64,000 nucleotides of DNA from Paremcibacter congregatus. GTDB taxonomy: Bacteria > Pseudomonadota > Alphaproteobacteria > Sphingomonadales > Emcibacteraceae. The first letter of the stretch is position 1. Each line of letters begins with the position of its first letter. This document shows positions 56,407-64,000 of this stretch, one piece after another. The notes beneath the pieces are model-generated. The model had not been told where the DNA came from. It saw nothing but the letters and a program-made list of their open reading frames with translations, and did no database searches. The stretch spans positions 1,519,501 through 1,583,500 of the forward strand of contig NZ_CP041025.1 in the NCBI RefSeq assembly GCF_006385135.1. The letters run 5' to 3'. The translations under genes and the position numbers were made by a program.

Positions 56407-57750
56407 ATGATATCACAGCAAGATTTAGCGGTTGTTATTCTCGCGGCGGGCAAGGGGACCCGTATGAAATCAAATCTCCATAAAGTATTACATCCTTTGG
56501 GCGGTCGTCCCATGTTGCATCATCTGTTGGATACGCTGGAACAATTGCACCCCAGTCGCAAGGTTATCGTGGTCGGGGCCGGCAAGGAACAAGTACAGCA
56601 ATCCGTGGGCGATCAGGCTGAAACCATCACGCAGGAACCTCAACTTGGCACCGGGCATGCGGTGCAGGTAACAGGCGATCAGTTGCGCGGTTTCGAAGGC
56701 GATGTTTTGATCCTGTACGGGGATGTGCCGCTTCTGTCTGCAGAAACCCTGGAAAATCTGATCCGGGTGAGGCGCGGGGCTAATGATCCGGCGGTTGTTG
56801 TGCTCGGGTTTGAACCAAAGGACACAAAGGCCTACGGCCGTCTGGTGGTTAACGATCAGGGTATTCTCGAAGCCATTGTTGAGCATAAGGACGCAACATC
56901 GGCGCAACGTGAAATCGGCTTGTGTAATTCCGGCATCATGGCGGTGAACGGGGCGGTGATGTTTGACCTGCTTGATCAACTGGATGACAACAATGCAGCA
57001 GGTGAGTTTTATCTGACCGATATTGTCGGCATCGCCAAAAGCAAAGGCTATGAGTGTGCGGTATCTGTCGCCGATGAGGCAGAGGTGATTGGTATTAATT
57101 CCCGTAGTGAACTGGCCGAGGCCGAGGCTGCTTTCCAGCAGGCTTGCCGTCATTCCTTCATGGCGGCCGGTGTGACGCTTCTGGCGCCTGAAACGGTGCA
57201 TTTTAGCTATGACACCGTGATTGGTCGTGATGTGGTGATCGAGCCGAATGTCTTTTTTGGACCGGGTGTGGTGATTGAAGATGATGTTACGGTGAAAGGT
57301 TTTTCGCATTTTGAAGGCGCTATTGTGCGGACTGGCGCGACAGTCGGGCCATATGCCCGGTTGCGTCCCAAGGCCGACGTGGGACGGAACGCCAAGATTG
57401 GCAATTTCGTCGAAGTGAAGAAATCGGTTATCGGGGAAGGCGCGAAGGTCAGTCATCTGAGTTATATCGGTGATGCGGTTATCGGGGCCCATGCCAATAT
57501 TGGGGCGGGTACGATCACCTGTAATTATGACGGTTATAACAAAGCGCTGACCGAGATTGGCAAGGGGGCTTTCATCGGGTCCAATACGGCGCTGGTGGCG
57601 CCGGTCAAGATTGGCGACGGAGCTATTGTCGGGGCGGGTAGTGTCGTAACACGAGAGGTCGAAAGTGACGCTCTGGCGGTGACCCGTGCGAACCAGAAAG
57701 AAATTGGTGGCTGGGCCGCCAAATTCCGCAGCAAACAAACAAAGAAATAA
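56407..57750 (+). CDS. glmU: bifunctional UDP-GlcNAc pyrophosphorylase/GlcN-1-P acetyltransferase
   Basis: A 447-residue GlmU. The N-terminal uridyltransferase has AAGKGTRMKS and the C-terminal left-handed beta helix has hexapeptide repeats, including NFVEVKKSVIGEGAK and the catalytic HLSYIGDAVIGAHANIGAGT. It makes UDP-GlcNAc in the cytosol. ATG 56407 is used because the preceding 20 codons are non-conserved and Lys/Arg-rich. It is 12 nt before glmS. Confidence 0.95.
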   Translation: MISQQDLAVVILAAGKGTRMKSNLHKVLHPLGGRPMLHHLLDTLEQLHPSRKVIVVGAGKEQVQQSVGDQAETITQEPQLGTGHAVQVTGDQLRGFEGDVLILYGDVPLLSAETLENLIRVRRGANDPAVVVLGFEPKDTKAYGRLVVNDQGILEAIVEHKDATSAQREIGLCNSGIMAVNGAVMFDLLDQLDDNNAAGEFYLTDIVGIAKSKGYECAVSVADEAEVIGINSRSELAEAEAAFQQACRHSFMAAGVTLLAPETVHFSYDTVIGRDVVIEPNVFFGPGVVIEDDVTVKGFSHFEGAIVRTGATVGPYARLRPKADVGRNAKIGNFVEVKKSVIGEGAKVSHLSYIGDAVIGAHANIGAGTITCNYDGYNKALTEIGKGAFIGSNTALVAPVKIGDGAIVGAGSVVTREVESDALAVTRANQKEIGGWAAKFRSKQTKK

Positions 57751-57762
57751 GGGCAGAGATTT

Positions 57763-59589
57763 ATGTGCGGTATTATCGGAATCGTTGGAAAAGAAGATGT
57801 GACACACCGGATTTTGGATGGCTTGCGTCGTCTGGAATATCGGGGCTATGATTCGGCCGGCATCGCCACACTGGTGGATGGCAAGACCCTTGATCGTCGT
57901 CGGGCCGAAGGCAAGTTGATCAATCTGGAAAATGTCCTACGCGAGAATGCATTGCCGGGAAAAACCGGCATCGGGCATACCCGTTGGGCGACGCACGGGG
58001 CGCCGACTGTCGGCAATGCGCATCCTCATACAACCGAAAAGGTTGCCGTGGTACATAATGGCATCATTGAGAACTTCCGTGACCTGCGTCAGGAACTGAC
58101 CGCCAAAGGTCATGTCATGGAGACGGAAACCGATACAGAAGTTATCGTTCATCTGATCACGGATTTTATCGGGGAAGGACTGGACGCCCGAGGGGCTGCG
58201 GCCGCGGCGATCAAACGGCTGCGCGGGGCTTTCTCTCTCGCAATTATCTTTGAAGGCGACAATGGTTTGATGATCGGGGCCCGCAAAGGTACGCCACTGG
58301 TCATGGGCCATGGCGATGGCGAGATGTATCTTGGCTCCGACGCCATTGCTCTGGCGCAATTGACAACGAAAATTACGTATCTTGACGAAGGCGACCGGGT
58401 CGAACTTACCCATGATACCGCGCGCATATTCGACGTGGATGACCGGGAAATTATCCGGCCAATGAATATTGTTTCTGCCGCCAGCGGTATGATTGACAAA
58501 GGCAATCACCGCCATTTCATGATGAAGGAAATTCACGAGCAACCTGCTGTGGTGGGACAGACGCTTGGTACCATGATTGACCCGATTCAGGGACATGTGA
58601 CCTTGCCGGATATGCCGTTTGACCTGGCGAAGGTTGATCGCGTTACCATCATAGCCTGCGGCACGTCTTATTATGCGGGCCAGGTGGCGAAATACTGGCT
58701 GGAGCAGATGGCGCGGATCAATGTGGAAGTTGATGTGGCCTCTGAATTCCGTTACCGGGAAGCGGTCATGCCGGAAGGCGGACTGGCGGTCTTTATCTCC
58801 CAGTCGGGCGAAACGGCCGATACGTTGGCTGCCTTGCGCTATGCCAAATCACAGGGCCAGCATATTCTCAGCATCCTCAATGTCCCGCAAAGCTCTATGG
58901 AGCGGGAATCCGATGTGGTCTTGCATACCCATGCCGGTCCGGAAGTGGGGGTTGCCTCGACAAAAGCCTTTACCTGCCAGCTATCTGTCCTTGCCTGTCT
59001 GTCCATTGCCATCGCCAAGGCACGGGGCAAGATTGACGACAAGGAAGAGGCCCGTCTTTGTATCGCACTGACCGAGGCGCCAGCGCGGATGGCCGATGTT
59101 CTTAATCATGAAGAAGCGATCAAGACCCTGGCCGACGATGTGGCGAAGGCGCGTGACGTGATCTACCTTGCCCGTGGCCTTGAATATCCCATCGCCATGG
59201 AAGGCGCGCTGAAGCTGAAGGAAATTTCCTATATCCATGCGGAAGGCTACGCGGCCGGGGAAATGAAACATGGGCCAATTGCCCTGATTGATGAAGATGT
59301 CCCGATCATCGTGATCGCACCGAGCGGGCGGCTCTATGAAAAGACCGTTTCCAACATGCAGGAGGTCATCGCCCGCAAGGGGCAGGTGATCTTCATCACC
59401 GATGAAAAAGGTGCCGCCAGTGACGGCCAGGACGCGGTGGCGACGATTGCTTTACCGATGCTGGACGAGTTTGTCACCCCGATCCTTTACTCAATTCCGG
59501 TGCAGCTGCTGGCCTATTATGTCGCTGTCGCCAAGGGCACCGATGTGGATCAACCGCGTAATCTGGCGAAATCCGTGACGGTGGAATAA
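57763..59589 (+). CDS. glmS: glutamine:fructose-6-phosphate aminotransferase
   Basis: A 608-residue GlmS. It begins MCGIIGIVG with Ntn nucleophile Cys2, keeps GHTRWATHG, has two SIS domains (ACGTSYYAG, SQSGETADTLAAL) and ends DVDQPRNLAKSVTVE. It makes glucosamine-6-phosphate, feeding GlmU. It contrasts with the degenerate amidotransferase at 39484. An intrinsic terminator follows. Confidence 0.97.
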   Translation: MCGIIGIVGKEDVTHRILDGLRRLEYRGYDSAGIATLVDGKTLDRRRAEGKLINLENVLRENALPGKTGIGHTRWATHGAPTVGNAHPHTTEKVAVVHNGIIENFRDLRQELTAKGHVMETETDTEVIVHLITDFIGEGLDARGAAAAAIKRLRGAFSLAIIFEGDNGLMIGARKGTPLVMGHGDGEMYLGSDAIALAQLTTKITYLDEGDRVELTHDTARIFDVDDREIIRPMNIVSAASGMIDKGNHRHFMMKEIHEQPAVVGQTLGTMIDPIQGHVTLPDMPFDLAKVDRVTIIACGTSYYAGQVAKYWLEQMARINVEVDVASEFRYREAVMPEGGLAVFISQSGETADTLAALRYAKSQGQHILSILNVPQSSMERESDVVLHTHAGPEVGVASTKAFTCQLSVLACLSIAIAKARGKIDDKEEARLCIALTEAPARMADVLNHEEAIKTLADDVAKARDVIYLARGLEYPIAMEGALKLKEISYIHAEGYAAGEMKHGPIALIDEDVPIIVIAPSGRLYEKTVSNMQEVIARKGQVIFITDEKGAASDGQDAVATIALPMLDEFVTPILYSIPVQLLAYYVAVAKGTDVDQPRNLAKSVTVE

Positions 59590-59610
59590 ACGTATACCAT
59601 CGACAGGAAA

Positions 59611-59643
59611 AGAAAGCCTGCAGGATTTTCCTGCAGGCTTTCT
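59611..59643. terminator. intrinsic terminator after glmS
   Basis: A perfect 14-bp stem, AGAAAGCCTGCAGG with CCTGCAGGCTTTCT, around ATTTT. It lies between convergent glmS and the choice-of-anchor I gene. Confidence 0.9.
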
Positions 59644-59657
59644 CGCATCAGGTCTGG

Positions 59658-61196
59658 TTACTTTGAAATCTCCAGCACCTCGACATTGCCCGACACTTCA
59701 TAGGCGACGAGCAACAAGGTCTTGCCGGTCGGGCTCTGTTCTGCGGGAATGAGGGCAAAGCCTTCCGGACCAAGAAAGTCTGACGTTTTGTCGCCGTTGT
59801 TCTTGGCGATTCCCCGGTTATGACCGAAGTTGCGGGTGATGACATATTGATCAAACCGGGCTTTGGCTGGCGTCGTGACGTCGTAGATCATAATACCACC
59901 GACCCGTTCCAGCCCGATAAAGGCGTAGGTAAGACCGTCAATTTCCGTGGTAATGATAACTTCCGGCTCCGGTCCCTTGTTGTCACTTCGCCCATCGCCA
60001 CTGTCTTCTTCGTCATTATCGCTGTTGAAATAAACACCGAGTTCAGCGGCGGTAATGCGTTCGAAGTCATCCCCACTGTCAAATACCAGACGTCCCGTAT
60101 CGTCAAAGATTGAGAAAGATCGCGCGCCGTAACTGTGGGGCACATCAATATCGCCGTCACCGTCTGTATCACCGTCAGTGGCGGACAACCGCAATTTGCC
60201 GAGGGCCTTGATCTGGGCTTTACTCAGCGCCTTGTTATCGAATTTGACTTTCTTGGCTTTAACCTCTTCGTCGCGGGAATCGCCTTCATTGGCGGTGAGG
60301 AGATAAGTCTTGCCACCCCGCACCATCGTGGTGATGGTGTCCGGCATATACATGCCCATCACCGGATGCAAGCCGATATGGACGCCGTCCTTGTCATCCG
60401 GGTCCAGCCCTTGGCCGGGAACGCTGTGATCCTTCAGACCCAGCGGCAGAATGTTGGTTATGGTGGCCGACGCGATGTCGAGCACGGCGATGGCGTTATT
60501 TTCCTGCAGGCTGATCCAGGCGGTCCGGCTGTCTTTGGACGCGGTGATATATTCCGGTTCAAAATCCTGCGCCGGGGTTTTTCCGGGAGAGAGGCGCACG
60601 CCTTTGCCTCGCATGATGTCTGCCGAAAACTGATCGAATGTGATCTGTCGGGTGGAAAAGTTTTCGCCGACGTTGATCAGGGTTATAGAACCCACGGGAT
60701 CTATTGCGCCCGCGTCGCTTTTATGAAAATTGCGTTCGCCCTCATTGGCGGCGATGATATAGGCGTTATCGGGAGAGAAAGTCACCATATCCGGAAGGAA
60801 ACCTGCCTTGACCTCTGTCAGGCGTGTTTGGTTTTTGCCGAAGATAACGATCTTGCCCTGCCGATCATCCCGGCTTGCGTCATGTACGGCGACGGCGACA
60901 TAATCGCCGTGCGCCGCGACACTGGTCGGGATTTCATTCGCGCTAAGGTTCAGCTTTGTGATCAGCGCGATGTCTTTGCCGGTGAACCGAAGGACGTCGA
61001 TGGAAGGCGCCGCGCCATTGACCACATAAATAAGGTCAGTTGACGCCTGATAGCTGACGATCTCGGCGGCGCTTTTGTTAAAGAGGCCGGTTTCATAGCT
61101 GGCGAGATGCCGGACGGTAAGGTCTTTGGCAAACACGGGAGATGTAATGGCAAGAATCAGGCTGCCGAGAAGAACGGGGGTACCGCAAAAACGCAT
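59658..61196 (-). CDS. secreted choice-of-anchor I domain protein
   Basis: A 512-residue exported protein (signal peptide ending SPVFA). The rest is a beta-propeller-like choice-of-anchor I domain with repeats such as PDMVTFSPDNAYIIAANEGE and TYLLTANEGDSRD, plus an acidic calcium-like DTDGDGDIDVP stretch near residue 345. No anchor sequence is visible at the end. The family is extracellular with unknown function. Confidence 0.85.
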   Translation of the reverse strand: MRFCGTPVLLGSLILAITSPVFAKDLTVRHLASYETGLFNKSAAEIVSYQASTDLIYVVNGAAPSIDVLRFTGKDIALITKLNLSANEIPTSVAAHGDYVAVAVHDASRDDRQGKIVIFGKNQTRLTEVKAGFLPDMVTFSPDNAYIIAANEGERNFHKSDAGAIDPVGSITLINVGENFSTRQITFDQFSADIMRGKGVRLSPGKTPAQDFEPEYITASKDSRTAWISLQENNAIAVLDIASATITNILPLGLKDHSVPGQGLDPDDKDGVHIGLHPVMGMYMPDTITTMVRGGKTYLLTANEGDSRDEEVKAKKVKFDNKALSKAQIKALGKLRLSATDGDTDGDGDIDVPHSYGARSFSIFDDTGRLVFDSGDDFERITAAELGVYFNSDNDEEDSGDGRSDNKGPEPEVIITTEIDGLTYAFIGLERVGGIMIYDVTTPAKARFDQYVITRNFGHNRGIAKNNGDKTSDFLGPEGFALIPAEQSPTGKTLLLVAYEVSGNVEVLEISK

Positions 61197-61289
61197 GATA
61201 TTTTCCTCATAAATTTATTTCTCAGCATGGAAGAGAATTGTGACGGGATGATGTAAAAAATGTTACGTCTGGGGAAATGGCGCAGTTAA

Positions 61290-61320
61290 AAAAGGCGCCC
61301 TGAAATTCAGGACGCCTTTT
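61290..61320 (-). terminator. intrinsic terminator after the DUF945 gene
   Basis: AAAAGGCG and CGCCTTTT bracket an inner CCTG/CAGG stem, 22 nt after the stop codon. The T-run lies on the minus strand. Confidence 0.85.
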
Positions 61321-61341
61321 GCTGGATACTGAAAGAACGCC

Positions 61342-62814
61342 TTACATGCCCGGTAAGGCCAGTTGCTTGCCATTGATCAGGCGTTTGCCGTCTTTCATCT
61401 CGAAATGGCTGGTAAATGTGTCGCCGTTCTGAGTGAAATACCCCTGACTGACCATTTGTTGCAACATCATGGAGGTCTGGACCTTGACGGTCTGGGACAG
61501 CTGTTCCGGGGGCAGGGCGGATAAATCCATGCCGGCCGCCGCCATTTGCTGTTTCATGGTCAGTTCCATGATGGCGGTGGCCAGTGGCTTATCAAACGTA
61601 ATGTCGGTGGTGTTGATCAGGCGTTTGTTCAACGCCACGGGATCGGACAGAACCTGAATATTCTGCAGGTTCTCACCATTGATGTTCAGTTTCGAAGTGC
61701 CTTGAAGGCGGCCATTCCCCATGCTGAAATCAAGCTTTTTGATGATGATTTCCGGTGAGCCTTTGATCAGCTGCTCCCCAACCCGGGTCGCGATACGCTG
61801 TGTCTTGACGGCAATCTCCTGCTCTGTCGGGGTGCTGCCGTCTTCATTCTTATAAAGCGCCTGAATGGATTTGACATAATCGGTTACGGCCGCCAGATCA
61901 AGGTGGTTGGCTTCGATATCCAGCGTGACGTCTTTCAACGACAATTGTGGGATGCTGAATTCTTTCGAGGAGAGTAATGCTTTCAGGGTGAGGGCCTTTT
62001 CGCTCTCCTTGGCGAGATCATATTCACTATACAGGTTTTTGAGCTGCAGATTGCCCGTGGGCATCTTAATCATCATCTCGGTGAAGGTCGTGGTTCCTTT
62101 GCCGAGCCACAAATGATCATTGAGCTTGTCTCCGCTAACGTCGGCCTGGATCAGTCCCATTGCCACTTTGACCTTATCGTTTTCCAGATTCATCTTGTTC
62201 AGTGTAACGTGAGCGTCGTATTTATCCATGGCTGCGTTGATGGTGGCACTTGCTTTCATGCCATCATAGGCGATGATCAATCTCTGGCCGGCGATGTCGG
62301 AATAATCCGTCTTGAATGCCGGACTGTTCATCTCAATGGTGGTGCTGCCGCCATAGGAAACCTTTGCCGCCAGTTGCATCAGGCTGTTGATTTGGGCTTT
62401 TTGCTTGAAGATTTTATAGGCTTCATGATTGATATCCTGCAATTTCCCTTCCAGGGTCATCAGGGCAAAATTTATGCCGTTTTGAAACGTGACCGGCCCG
62501 TGGGCGATATCAATGTCAAATGTCAGGCCTTCTTTCAGTAGGCTCAGCAGCGCGTCATCTTCGGGCGATTTATCCGCGGTGTCCTTTTGCATGATGTTGA
62601 GTGTATGTTGATCAAAGCCGTATGTGATAACAGCATGGGAAGTGAACCAACCTTGATCGTAGGACTTAATATTGAGGGCGTAGCCGGGGATTTCGGAAAT
62701 CTGTTCCGCCTGCTGCTGAAGGGTGTCCCGGGCCATGTCGCCCACCAGGTAGGGCGCTCCGCCGAAAAATACGACACCGGCCAGAAGTAAACCGATAACT
62801 TTTTTGTTATTCAC
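61342..62814 (-). CDS. DUF945 (YdgA-like) family protein
   Basis: About 490 residues. An N-terminal membrane/signal segment (VIGLLLAGVVFFGGAPYLVG) precedes a long periplasmic DUF945 domain (LNIKSYDQGWFTSHAVITY, then TFDIDIAHGPV). The function is unknown. The start is placed at GTG 62814 because GAGGGG lies seven bases upstream; the ATG at 62829 would include that RBS inside the gene. Confidence 0.85.
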   Translation of the reverse strand: MNNKKVIGLLLAGVVFFGGAPYLVGDMARDTLQQQAEQISEIPGYALNIKSYDQGWFTSHAVITYGFDQHTLNIMQKDTADKSPEDDALLSLLKEGLTFDIDIAHGPVTFQNGINFALMTLEGKLQDINHEAYKIFKQKAQINSLMQLAAKVSYGGSTTIEMNSPAFKTDYSDIAGQRLIIAYDGMKASATINAAMDKYDAHVTLNKMNLENDKVKVAMGLIQADVSGDKLNDHLWLGKGTTTFTEMMIKMPTGNLQLKNLYSEYDLAKESEKALTLKALLSSKEFSIPQLSLKDVTLDIEANHLDLAAVTDYVKSIQALYKNEDGSTPTEQEIAVKTQRIATRVGEQLIKGSPEIIIKKLDFSMGNGRLQGTSKLNINGENLQNIQVLSDPVALNKRLINTTDITFDKPLATAIMELTMKQQMAAAGMDLSALPPEQLSQTVKVQTSMMLQQMVSQGYFTQNGDTFTSHFEMKDGKRLINGKQLALPGM

Positions 62815-62945
62815 GAGATTTCCCCTCATATTTGCTGTTCATTTGTCGTGCAGACTATAAACTAATCTGTATAGGGGTCACTTGAAAAATTAAAGTTACA
62901 CTCTAAATTAAAGCCTCGTTCAGCGTTCACTCAGGGAATATATAT

Positions 62946-64000
62946 ATGTTTGATTACGATTTTTTTGTTATTGGCGCCGGGTCCGGCGGTGTTCGGGCGA
63001 GCCGCATGGCGGCGACTTACGGGGCCAAAGTCGGGCTATGTGAAGATTATCGTGTCGGCGGAACCTGTGTGATCCGGGGCTGTGTCCCTAAAAAGCTTTT
63101 TGTCTATGCCTCGGAATATTCCGCGCACTTCAGCGACAGCAAAGGGTTTGGCTGGTCCGGGGATGAACAGAAATTTGACTGGCCTGCCCTGATTGCGGCC
63201 AAGGATAAGGAAATCGACCGTCTTAACGGCCTGTATATCCAGAATCTGAAAAATAGTGACGTGGAAATCATTCAGGCGCGAGGCAAGATGCTTGACGCCC
63301 ATACCGTTGAACTGTCGTCTGCGGATGGTGTACGCACGGTGACTGCGGATAAAATTCTGATCGCCACGGGCGGCTGGCCGCAGATGCCGGATATTCCGGG
63401 CATTGAACACGCCATCAGCTCGAATGAAGCTTTCCATCTTGAAACATTGCCGCAGAAAATGGCGATTGTCGGTGGCGGCTATATTGCTGTTGAATTCGCC
63501 GGTATTTTCAACGGTATGGGGGTTGAAACCCATCTGTTGTATCGCGGGGAACAAATCCTGCGCGGGTTTGACAAGGAAATCGCCACCAAGCTCAATGAAG
63601 AAATGAGCAAGAAGTCTGTTGATGTCCGGGTACAGACCAACGTCACGGAAATTATCAAGACAGATAGCGGGCTGAACCTGAAACTTACCGATGGTTCTAT
63701 CCTGACAGTTGATGCGGTGATGTTTGCCACCGGTCGGGTGCCAAATGTCAAAGGGCTCGGCCTGGAAGATCTTGGCGTAGAGATGAAACAGAATGGCGCC
63801 ATCATCATTGACGAGGATTTCAAGACCTCGGTCGAGAATATCTTTGCGGTCGGTGATGTAACGGACCGGGTACAGCTTACCCCGGTGGCGATCAAGGAAG
63901 GTGCGGCTTTGACCGCGACACAGTTTAATGATACCCCGACCCGGGTTGATTATGACAATATTCCAACGGCGGTATTTTCCCAGCCGTCCATCGGTACTGT
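62946..64000 (+). CDS. gor: glutathione-disulfide reductase (partial, cut by window end)
   Basis: The first ~351 residues of a pyridine nucleotide-disulfide oxidoreductase. The FAD motif is GAGSGGVRASR, the redox-active pair is in GGTCVIRGCVPKK, and the NAD(P) motif is VGGGYIAVEF followed by an Arg-bearing loop (LLYRGEQILRGFD) that suggests NADPH. The sequence matches Gor rather than dihydrolipoamide dehydrogenase. AGGGA precedes ATG 62946. The C-terminal dimerisation domain is outside the window. Confidence 0.93.
   Translation, partial: MFDYDFFVIGAGSGGVRASRMAATYGAKVGLCEDYRVGGTCVIRGCVPKKLFVYASEYSAHFSDSKGFGWSGDEQKFDWPALIAAKDKEIDRLNGLYIQNLKNSDVEIIQARGKMLDAHTVELSSADGVRTVTADKILIATGGWPQMPDIPGIEHAISSNEAFHLETLPQKMAIVGGGYIAVEFAGIFNGMGVETHLLYRGEQILRGFDKEIATKLNEEMSKKSVDVRVQTNVTEIIKTDSGLNLKLTDGSILTVDAVMFATGRVPNVKGLGLEDLGVEMKQNGAIIIDEDFKTSVENIFAVGDVTDRVQLTPVAIKEGAALTATQFNDTPTRVDYDNIPTAVFSQPSIGT

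Noticed and set aside
56488-57807. 439-residue open frame antisense to glmU
   Set aside because: It is a shadow of glmU with biased composition and no recognisable motif.
60135-61043. 302-residue open frame antisense to the choice-of-anchor I gene
   Set aside because: The opposite strand encodes a secreted protein with clear family features; the antisense frame has none.

Overview
The window reads as ordinary chromosome of an alphaproteobacterium of moderate GC content, probably marine or aquatic. This rests on an ECF sigma/ChrR pair next to photolyase and a Cfa-like gene, an NsrR-like regulator with a norCBQD cluster, an IalB-type protein, and an XrtA (exosortase A) exopolysaccharide locus. 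I cannot name the genus. No phage, IS element, CRISPR array or rRNA was seen. There is one tRNA, tRNA-Arg(CCG).

Region 1 (0.3-11 kb) is a photo-oxidative stress island. A minus-strand operon hemH-phrB-FAD oxidoreductase-DUF1365-cfa-like-DUF3833 is convergent with a plus-strand SDR and divergent from an ECF sigma factor/ChrR anti-sigma pair. The sigma gene has a TGATCC-N18-TAAAGA promoter of the RpoE/ChrR type. Region 2 (11-22.7 kb) is housekeeping and metabolism: tRNA-Arg, Bax-inhibitor-1 protein, LMW phosphatase, pterin dehydratase, tandem Usp, an acyl-CoA-type SDR, two EamA transporters, a secreted HExxH protein, 3-oxoacid CoA-transferase, IalB-like protein, RlmN and NsrR.

Region 3 (22.7-51 kb) is a large XrtA/EPS locus. 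It holds the WecB epimerase, a Wzy/ligase-like protein, deacetylases, hydrolases 1 and 2, ACP, an aminotransferase, a GNAT protein, acyl-CoA ligase, PLP decarboxylase, an amidotransferase, the export lipoprotein, chain-length protein, tyrosine autokinase, an outer-membrane barrel, an ATPase, a FemAB protein and XrtA itself. A norCBQD denitrification cluster (27.5-32.2 kb) and a C-type-lectin-like gene sit inside it. The nor promoter shows an FNR/NnrR box at the class II position and an NsrR-like operator over the -10. No glycosyltransferase and no PEP-CTERM substrate is encoded here, so those parts must lie elsewhere.

Region 4 (51-55.6 kb), directly after exosortase, is the least understood part. 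It has an S1 protease, a small TAT-signal protein, a PqqD-like protein, an HprK-related kinase and a nucleotidyltransferase (the HPr-rel-A type system). A good sigma-54 promoter precedes it, with three direct 10-bp repeats about 310-370 bp upstream. This looks like a peptide or protein modification system and is my main candidate for undescribed biology.

Region 5 (55.6-64 kb) is housekeeping: Gph, the GlmU-GlmS operon (making UDP-GlcNAc, a plausible precursor for the EPS), a secreted choice-of-anchor I protein, a DUF945 protein, and glutathione reductase cut by the window end.
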